Assembly (NCBI GenBank): GCA_016191395.1
Contig: JACPOS010000015.1
Location: forward strand, 1 to 64,000
Length of the DNA: 64,000 nt
Source: Chloroflexota bacterium
Lineage (GTDB): Bacteria > Chloroflexota > Limnocylindria > Limnocylindrales > CSP1-4
Direction: 5' to 3'
In this document: in pieces, positions 53,987 through 62,995 of the stretch
Position numbering within the stretch: the first letter of the stretch is position 1
Layout of the letters: the number at the start of each line of letters is the position of its first letter
Made by a program: the position numbers and the translations under genes
Notes under the pieces: generated by a model
What the model was told of the DNA's origin: nothing
Seen by the model: the letters and a program-made list of their open reading frames with translations, nothing else
The model's database searches: none

Positions 53987-55684
53987 ATGAGTTCCCGGAT
54001 CACGCTCAAGCTGCCGCCGGCCGTGCAGGGCCGCCTCGACGAGTACCTCGAGCGGGCGACGCACGAGAGCTGGGCCCAGCGGCTGTTCGACCGCGACACC
54101 TCGCTGTGGACGCGCGACCCGGACGTCAGCGCGGACATCACGGACCGGCTGGGCTGGCTGGACGCGCCGGAGCATTTCCGCCTCCAGATCGCCGCGCTGG
54201 AGGGCCTTGGCGACGGCCTCGGCGACGCCGGGTTCGAGACGGCCGTCGTGATGGGCATGGGCGGCTCCAGCCTCGCGCCGGACGTGCTCCGTCAGACGTT
54301 CGGCACGGCCGAGGGCTACCTGGAGCTGCGCATCCTGGACTCCACGGACCCGCTTGCCGTCGGGGCCGTCATGGATGATCTGGACCCCCTGGAGACCCTC
54401 TGGATCGTCGCGAGCAAGTCCGGCACCACCACCGAGCCGCTGGCGTTCATGGCCGAGGCCTGGTCGCGTGTCGAGGCGGAGCTGGAGGCTCGCGGCTCCG
54501 ACCAGAAGCCGGGCGAGTTCTTCGCCGTGATCACCGATCCGGGCAGGAGCCTGGAGGCGATCCCCCACCACGACGACCTGCGCGAGGAGTTCCTCAACCC
54601 GCCGGACATCGGTGGCCGGTATTCCGCCCTGACGTACGTGGGCCTGGTGCCCGCGTCGATCATCGGTCTGGACCTGGACGCGCTGCTGGCGTCCGCCGCC
54701 GCGGTGCTGGCGGCGTGCCGGGAACCGGATGCGCACGTCAACCCGGGCGTGCAGCTGGGCGTGGCGATCTCCAGCCTCGCGGCGATGGGTCGCGACAAGC
54801 TGACGATCCTGGCGGACTTCGAGATCGCCAGCTTCGGCGCCTGGCTTGAGCAGCTCATCGCGGAATCCACGGGCAAGCAGGGCGGCGGGATCGTTCCAGT
54901 CGACAACGAGCCGCTGTTCCGCGCGGCCGACTACGGACCCGATCGAGCCTTCGTGTTCATGCGCCTCGCCGACAGCGATGACGACGAGCTCGCGAAGCTC
55001 GCGGACGACCTGGAGCAGGGCGGCCACCCGGTGATCCGTATCGAGCTGGACGACCAGATCGACCTTGCCGGCGAGATGGTTCGCTGGGAGGTCGCGACGG
55101 CGATCGCGGGCATCGTCCTTGGGATCAACCCGTTCGACCAGCCGAACGTGGAGGAGGCCAAGGACCTGACCCGGAAGGTCCTCGCCGCCGCCGGCGGGGA
55201 TGCACCTGTCGCGGACGATGCCGTGCCGGCCATTCGGGTCCAGGGCGCCGGCGTCGACGGGCTGGCGAAGGCGCTCAAGCCCGCGCTCGACGGGCTCGAG
55301 CCGCCCAGCTACATCGCCATCCAGGCGTTCATCGCGCCGTCACCCGCCGTCGACGCCGCGCTCGACAAGGTCCGCGCCGCCCTCGGCGTGACCGGCTGCG
55401 CGACGACGTCCGGCTACGGCCCGCGCTTCCTGCACTCCACCGGCCAGCTTCACAAGGGCGGCCCGGCGACCGGCGTCTTCCTGCAGCTCACCGCGGACCA
55501 TCCCGAGGATCGCCAGATCCCGGGTTGGCCGTACTCGTTCGGCCAGCTGATCGACGCCCAGGCGCGTGGCGACCGCGAGGCGCTCAGGTCACACGGCCGG
55601 CCGGTGGTGCACGTCCACCTCGGCGCGAACCTCACGGACGACCTGACAACCCTTGAGCGGGCGATCACGCGCGCCCTTGCCTGA
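53987..55684 (+). CDS. pgi: Glucose-6-phosphate isomerase
   Basis: It interconverts glucose 6-phosphate and fructose 6-phosphate. The 565 residues carry VVMGMGGSSLAPDVLRQTFG and the sugar-isomerase signature IVASKSGTTTEPLAF, then GVQLGVAISSLA and the C-terminal GYGPRFLHSTGQLHKGGP with the catalytic Lys/His region. TAGACT lies 7 bases before the ATG, so transcription may start at the ATG, restarting the operon after the RHS island. Confidence 0.94.
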   Translation: MSSRITLKLPPAVQGRLDEYLERATHESWAQRLFDRDTSLWTRDPDVSADITDRLGWLDAPEHFRLQIAALEGLGDGLGDAGFETAVVMGMGGSSLAPDVLRQTFGTAEGYLELRILDSTDPLAVGAVMDDLDPLETLWIVASKSGTTTEPLAFMAEAWSRVEAELEARGSDQKPGEFFAVITDPGRSLEAIPHHDDLREEFLNPPDIGGRYSALTYVGLVPASIIGLDLDALLASAAAVLAACREPDAHVNPGVQLGVAISSLAAMGRDKLTILADFEIASFGAWLEQLIAESTGKQGGGIVPVDNEPLFRAADYGPDRAFVFMRLADSDDDELAKLADDLEQGGHPVIRIELDDQIDLAGEMVRWEVATAIAGIVLGINPFDQPNVEEAKDLTRKVLAAAGGDAPVADDAVPAIRVQGAGVDGLAKALKPALDGLEPPSYIAIQAFIAPSPAVDAALDKVRAALGVTGCATTSGYGPRFLHSTGQLHKGGPATGVFLQLTADHPEDRQIPGWPYSFGQLIDAQARGDREALRSHGRPVVHVHLGANLTDDLTTLERAITRALA

Positions 55685-55707
55685 CACGTTTGCCTAGGAG
55701 GACGGAC

Positions 55708-56625
55708 ATGCAACTCGGCTTCATCGGTCTCGGGCGCATGGGCGCGAACATGGTCCGCCGGATGGCAAAGGACGGGCACGCCGTCGTCGCCTACAACCGG
55801 ACGGTCGAGAAGGCGCACGAGCTCGCCGACGAGGAGGGTGCGGTCGGCCGCAACGTCGTCGCCGCGGACACCGTGGCGGCGCTCGTCGCGCAGCTGGCGA
55901 AGCCGCGCACGGCCTGGATCATGGTTCCGGCCGGCGACGCCACCGAGGCGCAGATCAAGGAGCTGCTGGGGCACCTGGAGCCCGGGGACACGATCGTCGA
56001 CGGCGGCAACACGAACTTCCACGACGACGTCCGCCGCCACGCGGAGCTCGCCGTGCACGGCATCAACTACGTGGATGCCGGGGTGTCCGGCGGCGTGTGG
56101 GGCCTCGCGAACGGCTTCTGCCTGATGGTCGGCGGCGATCGCGAGGTGGTCGCGCCGCTCGAGCCGATCTTCCGCTCGCTCGCCCCCGCGGACGGCTACC
56201 TGCACGCCGGCCCGCCGGGCGCGGGCCACTACGTGAAGATGATCCACAACGGCATCGAGTACGGCCTGATGCAGGCCTACGCCGAGGGCTTCGAGATCAT
56301 GCACGCGAGCGAGTACCCGCTGGACCTCACCGCGATCTCCGACCTGTGGAACCACGGCTCCGTCATCCGCTCCTGGCTGCTGGAGCTCGCGACCCTCGCC
56401 TTCAAGACCAACGGCCAGGACCTCGCCGATCTCAGGGGCTGGGTCGCCGATTCCGGCGAGGGCCGCTGGACGGTCCAGGAGGCGATCGATCGCGACGTCC
56501 CCGCCCCAATCATCACGCTCGCCCTGCAGACGCGCTTCCGCTCCCGCCAGGACGACTCGTACGGGGCGAAGGTCCTCGCCGCGCTCCGCAACGAGTTCGG
56601 CGGCCACGCGGTCAAGTCGAGCTGA
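55708..56625 (+). CDS. gnd: 6-phosphogluconate dehydrogenase, short type
   Basis: An oxidative decarboxylase giving ribulose 5-phosphate. It has 305 residues, the short YqeC-like class (usual full length is about 470). The Rossmann motif is GFIGLGRMGANMVRRMAKDG, then VDGGNTNFHDDVRR, DAGVSGGVWGLANGFCLMVGG and the catalytic GAGHYVKMIHNGIEYGLMQA. AGGAGGA lies 7 bases before ATG 55708. Coenzyme preference is not readable with certainty. Confidence 0.94.
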   Translation: MQLGFIGLGRMGANMVRRMAKDGHAVVAYNRTVEKAHELADEEGAVGRNVVAADTVAALVAQLAKPRTAWIMVPAGDATEAQIKELLGHLEPGDTIVDGGNTNFHDDVRRHAELAVHGINYVDAGVSGGVWGLANGFCLMVGGDREVVAPLEPIFRSLAPADGYLHAGPPGAGHYVKMIHNGIEYGLMQAYAEGFEIMHASEYPLDLTAISDLWNHGSVIRSWLLELATLAFKTNGQDLADLRGWVADSGEGRWTVQEAIDRDVPAPIITLALQTRFRSRQDDSYGAKVLAALRNEFGGHAVKSS

Positions 56626-56626
56626 C

Positions 56627-56836
56627 GTGGCCGGCATCGGACATCGGCTCGGAATGGTCTCTGGCAGCGACCGATTCTTCGCGCTGAGCGCCGAATCGGT
56701 CGCTGGCGGCGACCGCGGCGACCTGGACTGCGCCGTCTCGGTGGCGATTCCTGTCGGATCGGTCGTGGGCAGCGACCGGAGCGCGCAACCCGCGTCGAAA
56801 CCGGTACCTGGCAGCTACCGCCGCTGCCGACGATGA
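56627..56836 (+). CDS. Possible 69-residue ORF made of 14-residue repeats
   Basis: GTG start one base after the gnd stop (TGACGTG, the same spacing as comEA-comEC), and its stop overlaps the zwf ATG as ATGA. It spans the 42-base repeat array, giving a VxGSDR-type motif every 14 residues. The coupling supports translation, but the palindromic DNA repeats could be the real function. No family. Confidence 0.35.
   Translation: MAGIGHRLGMVSGSDRFFALSAESVAGGDRGDLDCAVSVAIPVGSVVGSDRSAQPASKPVPGSYRRCRR
56656..56819. repeat. Array of four 17-base inverted repeats upstream of zwf
   Basis: GGTCTCTGGCAGCGACC (56656), GGTCGCTGGCGGCGACC (56698), GGTCGTGGGCAGCGACC (56761) and GGTACCTGGCAGCTACC (56803) are spaced 42, 63 and 42 bases, all multiples of 21 (two helical turns). 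The intervening sequences also share a loose CGCNNNGCGCCGAA pattern. Confidence 0.85.
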
Positions 56837-58491
56837 GCCCGTCGCGAGCGGCGAAACCGGCGTCCGTCGTCCGAGCCACGGCGACCGGAGCGACCGTGCC
56901 CCCGCGGACGATCCGCGAGGAGCGCATCGCGCTCGGCGGGAAGCGGCGGCGCGCGGCGGCGAAGGCGGAGGTGAACCCGCTGCGGGAGGGGCTGCGCCTG
57001 GAGCGCGTGCCGGACCCGCACATCACCGTGCTGTTCGGCTCCACCGGCGACCTGTCGCACCGCAAGGTCTTCCCTGCGCTCGCCCAGCTGTCGCGGACGA
57101 ACCTCCTGCCCGCGGACTGGGCGCTGATCGCGGTGGGGCGCCGGCCGTTCGACGACGAGAGCTTCCGCGCCGAGGTGGCAACCTCGCTGAAACAGTACGC
57201 CCGCGTCGCACTCGACCCGGACATGGAGCGCCAGTTCCTCGGCCGGATCACGTACCACCGCGGCGACTTCAGCGACAGCGCGAGCTACGACGCGCTCTCC
57301 GCCAAGATCGAGGGCATGCACCTGGAGCAGGGCACGGAGGCGAACGTCCTGTTCTACCTCGCGACCCAGCCGTCGGCGTTCCCGCTGATCGTCAGCGAGA
57401 TCGGCCGGTGCGGGATGGACCACGAGGTGCACGGCGGCGGGTGGCGGCGGATCGTGGTCGAGAAGCCGTTCGGGCGCGACCTGGACTCCGCCCGCAAGCT
57501 CAACCGCGAGATGCTCCGGGTCTTCCGCGAGGCCCAGATCTACCGGATCGACCACTACCTGGGCAAGGAGACGGTCCGGAACCTGATGGTCTTCCGGTTC
57601 GCGAACGGCATCTTCGAGCCGCTGTGGAACCGCCGGTACGTGGACCACGTGCAGATCACCGTCGCCGAATCGCTCGGCGTCGAGGACCGCGGCGCGTTCT
57701 ACGAGGAGACGGGCGCGGTGCGCGACGTCCTCCAGAACCACCTGCTCCAGTTGCTCAGCCTCGTGGCCATGGAGCCGCCGGCGACGCTCGCCGCCGATGC
57801 CCTGCGCGACGAGAAGCTGAAGGTCCTGCGCGCCGTTGCACCGGCGTCGAAGGCGAACATCAGCCGCCAGATCGTCCGCGGGCAGTACGGGGATGGCTGG
57901 GTGGCCGGCAACCCGGTGCCGGGCTACCGCGCCGAGAAGGAGGTTGATGGACACTCGGAGACGGAGACGTTCGTCGCCGGCCGGTTCGAGGTGGACGACT
58001 GGCGCTGGTCCGGGGTCCCGTTCTACCTGCGCACGGGCAAGCGCATGGCCAAGCGCGCCACGGAGATCGCGATCCAGTTCCGCGAGGTGCCCCACCGCCT
58101 CTTTGCCGAGGCGGCGACCGACCCCCAACCCAACCTGCTCGCGATCCGCGTCCAGCCGGACGAGGGGATCCTGCTCCGGTTCGGCTCCAAGGTGCCCGGG
58201 CTCGGGCTGGCGATCCGCCCGGTCACGATGGACTTCACCTACGGCACCGCGTTCTCCACGGACGCGCCGGAGGCCTACGAGACGCTGATCCTCGACGCGA
58301 TGCTCGGCGACCAGTCGCTGTTCACCCGCGCGGACGAGGTGGAGGCGGCGTGGTCCATCGTCACGCCCATCCACGAGGCGTGGGTGGACGGACCCGCTCC
58401 CGAGTTCCCGGACTACGCAGCCGGCACGTGGGGCCCGGAGGCGGCGGACGACCTGCTCGCGCGCGACGGTCGTCGCTGGCGGCGGCTGTGA
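56833..58491 (+). CDS. zwf: Glucose-6-phosphate 1-dehydrogenase
   Basis: First enzyme of the oxidative pentose phosphate pathway. It has 552 residues. An Ala/Arg-rich N-terminal extension of about 60 residues precedes VLFGSTGDLSHRKVFPAL (NADP site). VVEKPFGRDLDSARKLN and the active-site YRIDHYLGKE follow, then DVLQNHLLQLL and FYLRTGKRM. The start is uncertain: ATG 56833 overlaps the preceding small ORF, and later starts would shorten the extension. The stop overlaps opcA (GTGA). Confidence 0.95.
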   Translation: MSPSRAAKPASVVRATATGATVPPRTIREERIALGGKRRRAAAKAEVNPLREGLRLERVPDPHITVLFGSTGDLSHRKVFPALAQLSRTNLLPADWALIAVGRRPFDDESFRAEVATSLKQYARVALDPDMERQFLGRITYHRGDFSDSASYDALSAKIEGMHLEQGTEANVLFYLATQPSAFPLIVSEIGRCGMDHEVHGGGWRRIVVEKPFGRDLDSARKLNREMLRVFREAQIYRIDHYLGKETVRNLMVFRFANGIFEPLWNRRYVDHVQITVAESLGVEDRGAFYEETGAVRDVLQNHLLQLLSLVAMEPPATLAADALRDEKLKVLRAVAPASKANISRQIVRGQYGDGWVAGNPVPGYRAEKEVDGHSETETFVAGRFEVDDWRWSGVPFYLRTGKRMAKRATEIAIQFREVPHRLFAEAATDPQPNLLAIRVQPDEGILLRFGSKVPGLGLAIRPVTMDFTYGTAFSTDAPEAYETLILDAMLGDQSLFTRADEVEAAWSIVTPIHEAWVDGPAPEFPDYAAGTWGPEAADDLLARDGRRWRRL

Positions 58492-59693
58492 CCCTGCCTG
58501 CCGGCGGCCCGATCTTGGCGGCACCGGCAGCCGCGCCCGGCCAGCCGATGCTGCGCTGGAGCTCGCGCGCACGGAGCGTGGACGCCGTCGCCGCGGAGCT
58601 CGCGAAAGTCTGGTCGTCCATCTCGCTGACCGCCCCCGGCCTGGACGGCACGCCGGAGCGGCGGGTCGCGGCGCGCTCCAGCGTCATGAACCTGGTGGTC
58701 ATCGCCGGTCGCGGCGAGGTCGGCGAGCGCGCCGCATCCATCGTGGAGGGGCTGGCCGGCCGGCATCCCTCGCGCACCCTGCTCGTGGTCCCGGCGGATC
58801 CCGACGGGCCGCCATGGCTGGACGCGCAGGTGCAGGCGCACTGCGTGCTGCCGTCGGCCACCGCGCCGGAGACCTGCTCGGAGCTCGTGTACCTCACCTG
58901 CGGCGGCGAGAGCGCCCAGCACATGGCCGGCCTCGTGACGCCGCTCCTGATCCACGATCTCCCGGTGACGGTGTGGTGGCCGAACGAGCCGCGCTTCGAG
59001 TCCGGCGCGTCGACGGAGCTCCTGAACGTCGCCGACCGGATCCTCGTGGACGGCTCGGGCTGGTCCGGCGACGGGCTGGCCCGCCTCGCCACGCTCACGG
59101 CGCTGCCACACCAGTACGCGATCGAGGTGGCCGACTTCGCGCTGCTCCGCCAGGCGCGCTGGCGCGAGGCCATCGCCTCCACGTTCGATCGGCCGGCGAT
59201 CCTCCCGTACCTCGGCCACCTGGATCGGATCGAGGTCCACTACGCGGCGAAGACCGGCACGCCGGGCATGTCCAACGTCGTGCGGCCGCTGTATCACGCG
59301 GCGTGGCTCGCGGCGCGGCTCGGCATGACGGTTGATTCGCCAATGCGCGCCGGGGCGGAGGCATGGAGCGGGTACGACGCGGTGCTCCGGCACGGGCGGC
59401 GGAAGGTCGCGGTCCATCTCCAGCCGGTGGAATCGTCCACGGTGGCGGGCACCACGCTCATCGTGGAGCTGCACGCAACGCGCGGGCACTCCCAGCTGTG
59501 GGTCGAGGTCACGGCCTACGCGGAGGGGGTCGTGGTCCATGCGTCACTCGATTCGGTGACGATGCCGGAGCGGCGCTTCCTGGCGCCCCGGCGGCGCGAG
59601 GCGGACCTCCTGGCGGAGACGATCGACACGGCGGGCCGTGACCGGCTGACCGCCGAGGTGCTGGACATGTCGGCGCACCTCGTCGCGCGGTGA
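58488..59693 (+). CDS. opcA: Glucose-6-phosphate dehydrogenase assembly protein OpcA
   Basis: An allosteric activator/assembly factor of Zwf found mainly in cyanobacteria, actinobacteria and relatives. It has 401 residues. The N-terminal domain holds RSSVMNLVVIAG, HPSRTLLVVPADPDG and LTCGGESAQHMAGLVTPLLIHDLPVTVWWP, which is characteristic, and the C-terminal domain ends with AETIDTAGRDRLTAEVL. The start is GTG 58488 (GTGA overlap with zwf). The pgl start overlaps its stop the same way. Confidence 0.93.
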   Translation: MTLPAGGPILAAPAAAPGQPMLRWSSRARSVDAVAAELAKVWSSISLTAPGLDGTPERRVAARSSVMNLVVIAGRGEVGERAASIVEGLAGRHPSRTLLVVPADPDGPPWLDAQVQAHCVLPSATAPETCSELVYLTCGGESAQHMAGLVTPLLIHDLPVTVWWPNEPRFESGASTELLNVADRILVDGSGWSGDGLARLATLTALPHQYAIEVADFALLRQARWREAIASTFDRPAILPYLGHLDRIEVHYAAKTGTPGMSNVVRPLYHAAWLAARLGMTVDSPMRAGAEAWSGYDAVLRHGRRKVAVHLQPVESSTVAGTTLIVELHATRGHSQLWVEVTAYAEGVVVHASLDSVTMPERRFLAPRRREADLLAETIDTAGRDRLTAEVLDMSAHLVAR

Positions 59694-60454
59694 CCGGCGA
59701 GCCGACGATCCGGATCGAGGCCGACCCGGAGGCGGCCTCCAGAGCAGCCGCGGAGGCGATCGCGCTGGCGCTGCGCGAGGCCGTCGAGGAGCGGGGCCGG
59801 GCGGACTGGGCGACCACCGGCGGCTCGACGCCCGTCGGCATCTATCGGGCGCTGGCGGCTCCGCCGCTGCTGGGGCTGGTGCCCTGGGCCGCGGTCCACG
59901 TCTGGTGGGGCGACGACCGCTTCGTCCCGCGTGACGACCCGCTCTCCAACGTCCTGCCGTTCGATCGCGAGCTGCTGCCACACGTGCCGTTGGCGGCCGC
60001 TAACGTTCACGTTCCCAAGATGGCCGAGGCACTCGAGGCCGGGCTCGGCGCCGAGTCGGTCGCCGCCGCCTACGAGATGGCGCTCGTGGGCACCGACCTG
60101 CCCGCCGACGATCGTGGCTTCCCGATCCTGGACGTGGTACTCGTCGGGATCGGCGGCGACGGGCACGTGCTCTCGGTCTTCCCCGGCTCGCCGCTGTTCG
60201 ACGCGGAGGACTGGGTGAGCCCCGTTCCGGCACCGACGCACATCGAGCCCCATGTCGCCCGGGTGAGCCTGCACCCACGGATCCTGGAGTCGGCGCGGCT
60301 GCCGATGGTCGTGGCGCACGGCGCCGGCAAGGCGGCGATTCTCGCCTCCGTGCTGGGGCCGGAGCGGGACGAGCGCCGCTGGCCCGCGCAGATCGCGCGA
60401 CGCGCCGGCGCGATCTGGCTGCTGGACCGCGCCGCGGCCGCATCGCTGCGGTGA
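59690..60454 (+). CDS. pgl: 6-phosphogluconolactonase
   Basis: It hydrolyses the lactone made by Zwf. The 254 residues show ATTGGSTPVGIYRAL, VHVWWGDDRFVPRDDPLSN (the family DERxVP-type motif), VLVGIGGDGHVLSVFPGS and RLPMVVAHGAGKAAIL. GTG start overlapping opcA; the stop overlaps the hydrolase start (TGATG). Confidence 0.95.
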   Translation: MTGEPTIRIEADPEAASRAAAEAIALALREAVEERGRADWATTGGSTPVGIYRALAAPPLLGLVPWAAVHVWWGDDRFVPRDDPLSNVLPFDRELLPHVPLAAANVHVPKMAEALEAGLGAESVAAAYEMALVGTDLPADDRGFPILDVVLVGIGGDGHVLSVFPGSPLFDAEDWVSPVPAPTHIEPHVARVSLHPRILESARLPMVVAHGAGKAAILASVLGPERDERRWPAQIARRAGAIWLLDRAAAASLR

Positions 60455-61311
60455 TGGATCCGCTGATGATCCCGAGCCGCGACGGCACACCGATCGCGGT
60501 CTTCGAGGTCGCGGCCGCGGAATCAGGCGCGCGCCCCGAGCACCCGTCGCTGCTGCTCGTCCACGGGGCGACCGCGGATCACACGACGTGGCGTGCGGTC
60601 GGGCCGCGGTTCGCGGAGCGCCGCCGCGTGTTCGCGATGGACCGCCGCGGGCGCGGGGCGTCCGGTGACGCGCCCGCGTACGCGATCGAGCGCGAGTTCG
60701 AGGACGTGGCGGCAGTCGCCGATGCGCTCGCCGATGCATTCGCCGACGGCGCCGGGCCGCACGGCGGGCACCGCGGCGAGGTCGACGTCGCGGGGCACTC
60801 GTACGGCGGGCGCTGCGCGCTCGGCGCGAGCCTCCTGACGCCCGCGATCCGCCGGCTCGTGGTCTACGAGGGAGCGCCGGTGCCGCCCGGCATGACGTAT
60901 CGGCCGCCCGGTCTCGTGGATGCAGTCCGCGCCGCGCTGGCCCGGGGCGACAACGAGGCTGCGCTGTCCACCTTCCTCGCCGGCATCGTGGGCATGTCCG
61001 GCGCCGGGCTGGAGGCATACCGGCGCGACCCGGTCTGGCCCGCGCGCGTCGCCGCGGCCCACACGATCCTGCGCGAGATCGAGGCCGAGGCGACCGATCC
61101 GGCCTCCATCGAGGGCCTCGCCTCGATGAAGGTGCCGGTGCTCCTGATTCTCGGCTCGATCAGCCGGTCGCCGTTCCGGATGGGCACTGACGCACTCGCT
61201 GCGCGCCTGGCCGACGCGAGCGTCGCGGTGATCGACGGCGCCGCACATGCCGCCCATCACACCCACGCCCAGGAGTTCGTGATCCTCGTGGAACGCTTCC
61301 TCGACGGATAG
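60454..61311 (+). CDS. Alpha/beta hydrolase
   Basis: A cytoplasmic hydrolase of 285 residues. The oxyanion region is LLLVHGATADHTTW, the nucleophile elbow GHSYGG and the catalytic His lies in GAAHAAHHTH. The usual acid position after strand 7 reads LGSISRSP in place of LGGDSP, so the acidic residue may be missing or elsewhere. It is the last gene of the pentose phosphate run, coupled to pgl. Substrate unknown; an esterase, lactonase or dehalogenase-like role are all possible. Confidence 0.82.
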   Translation: MDPLMIPSRDGTPIAVFEVAAAESGARPEHPSLLLVHGATADHTTWRAVGPRFAERRRVFAMDRRGRGASGDAPAYAIEREFEDVAAVADALADAFADGAGPHGGHRGEVDVAGHSYGGRCALGASLLTPAIRRLVVYEGAPVPPGMTYRPPGLVDAVRAALARGDNEAALSTFLAGIVGMSGAGLEAYRRDPVWPARVAAAHTILREIEAEATDPASIEGLASMKVPVLLILGSISRSPFRMGTDALAARLADASVAVIDGAAHAAHHTHAQEFVILVERFLDG

Positions 61312-61331
61312 ATACCCGCACCCGACATTCG

Positions 61332-62966
61332 TCAGTCGAGTGCCGCAACCTCGAATGGCCCCCTGAAGCCACGCAACCGCTCGGTGCGGAATTCGCCGTG
61401 CGAAACCGTACGCGCAGCAGCGGCGACCACCTGCCGACTGATGAGGATCTCTTCGGCACCCGCCAGGGCACCGATCCTCGCTGCCGCATGGACCCCGGCG
61501 CCTTCATACCCGGTCGAGGTATGCAATGCCTCGGCCGTGTGCAGGCCCAGCCTGATCGACGGTGCGTAGCCATGCTCGCGGCGGTGCGCCTCGAAGGTTC
61601 GGCGAATGGCCACCGCGCAGTCGAGCGCCGAATCCGCCGACTGGAACGCGACGAAGAAGCCGTCCCCCGCGTGGTGGACCTCCTGGCCGCCGTGGTCGAG
61701 CAGCAGGGACCGGATCGTGGTGTCGTGCCAGGCCAGCAGACGACCCCACGCCTCGTCGCCGACGGCATCGATCAGGCTCGTCGACCCGACGACGTCGGTG
61801 AACATGAACGTCCGAGTCGCTCGGCGGGCCGGCGCCGTCGGCCCGTCGTCGGCGGCGGCGGCCTCCATGCGCTCACGCGCGATCGCAAGGTCCGGGACCG
61901 CTCCGAGGGTCTCGAACATCGCCGCGGCGGCAGACAGCTCGAGTCCCGCCGCAGCGCCACCGCGTGCCGACGGCAGGGCCTCGCCCAAGGCCATACGGGC
62001 ACGCGCGATCTCGTACGGTGCCTCGGTTGCCTGCCATGCCCGCACGGCCGCGCGCAGCGAGCTGATTGCGGCCGCGGTCGCTCCGGAGGCGAGCTCAACA
62101 AGGCCTCGAGCGGTGGCGGCTTCGGCCCGCAGCAGGTGGGTGTCATACGTGCGGGCGATCGACTCGAGCTCGTCGGCGCCAGCTCGCGCGCGGCCGAGAT
62201 CCCGGATGGCGATCGCGACCTCAACCTCGGCAGGCAGGATGTGGGCGCGGACCAGCGGGGTGGCGGATGGCTCGGCAAGGGAGCCCGCCAGCATGCCTGC
62301 GGCGGCGTTGCTCTGCCCTCGCGCGTGGAGCACGAGTGCCAGGCCGGGCGATGGATCCCGGCCAAGCCGATGGGCCTGGCCGAATGCCTCCTCGGCGCCA
62401 GCAAGATCACCGATCCTGCGCCGGATCTCTCCGATCTGGTAGAAGCCCTCGGCGGCGTACTCATGGCTGAAGTCGATGAGCTCGGCGCAGGCACGGCGCG
62501 CCTCCACCTCCGCCTCCGCCCACGCCCCGCGGAGCCTGATCAGCTCGACCCGTCGCACGCGGCACATGCCTGGGAACCCGGCAATCGACTGGCGCTCGCA
62601 CCAGCGCTCCGCGACCTCCGCGAACTCGCTCGCGCGGCGGTAGTCGGTCAGGTCCTCTGCGGCCACGGTCGCATTGCAGTACACGATGGCCGTGGGAAAT
62701 GGCGAAACCTCGCCGGAAACCGCCGCCACCACCGCCTCATCGATCGCCTCGAGACCTTCTTCCACTCGGCCCATCGCAACCAGGACGCGACCCCGATCGT
62801 GCAGTCCGAGCGCCTCGAGGTCGCGATCGCCAAGCTTGATGCCCAGCTCCAGGATCCGATCCGCATACGCGAGGGCTCCGTCGAGATCTCCCCGGGCGAG
62901 AGGCTGATTCAGCTGGGCCCGGATCAGCCAGCCGTGGGCGGCCGATTCGGGCTGACCTTCAAGCAA
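61332..62966 (-). CDS. TPR protein with class III nucleotide cyclase domain, N-terminally truncated
   Basis: This 544-residue protein has helical TPR-like repeats at 1-360 (RGDLDGALAYADRILELG, RGAWAEAEVEARRACAEL, IGDLAGAEEAFGQAHRLGRDP) and an adenylate/guanylate cyclase domain at 372-544 (FMFTDVVGSTSLI with metal Asp, HHAGDGFFVAF with the second Asp). The TPR part resembles long LuxR/AAA regulator families, but begins mid-repeat: the only start is TTG 62966, and in-frame family-like sequence (RRRVQRLLEG) continues upstream into the promoter of the divergent gene. A 5' deletion is likely. The cyclase residues look intact. Confidence 0.85.
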   Translation of the reverse strand: MLEGQPESAAHGWLIRAQLNQPLARGDLDGALAYADRILELGIKLGDRDLEALGLHDRGRVLVAMGRVEEGLEAIDEAVVAAVSGEVSPFPTAIVYCNATVAAEDLTDYRRASEFAEVAERWCERQSIAGFPGMCRVRRVELIRLRGAWAEAEVEARRACAELIDFSHEYAAEGFYQIGEIRRRIGDLAGAEEAFGQAHRLGRDPSPGLALVLHARGQSNAAAGMLAGSLAEPSATPLVRAHILPAEVEVAIAIRDLGRARAGADELESIARTYDTHLLRAEAATARGLVELASGATAAAISSLRAAVRAWQATEAPYEIARARMALGEALPSARGGAAAGLELSAAAAMFETLGAVPDLAIARERMEAAAADDGPTAPARRATRTFMFTDVVGSTSLIDAVGDEAWGRLLAWHDTTIRSLLLDHGGQEVHHAGDGFFVAFQSADSALDCAVAIRRTFEAHRREHGYAPSIRLGLHTAEALHTSTGYEGAGVHAAARIGALAGAEEILISRQVVAAAARTVSHGEFRTERLRGFRGPFEVAALD

Positions 62967-62995
62967 CCGCTGGACACGGCGCCTAGGATCGGAGG

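Noticed and set aside
56656-56819. CRISPR array
   Set aside because: Only four degenerate 17-base units with short, similar spacers of 25-46 bases and no cas genes nearby.
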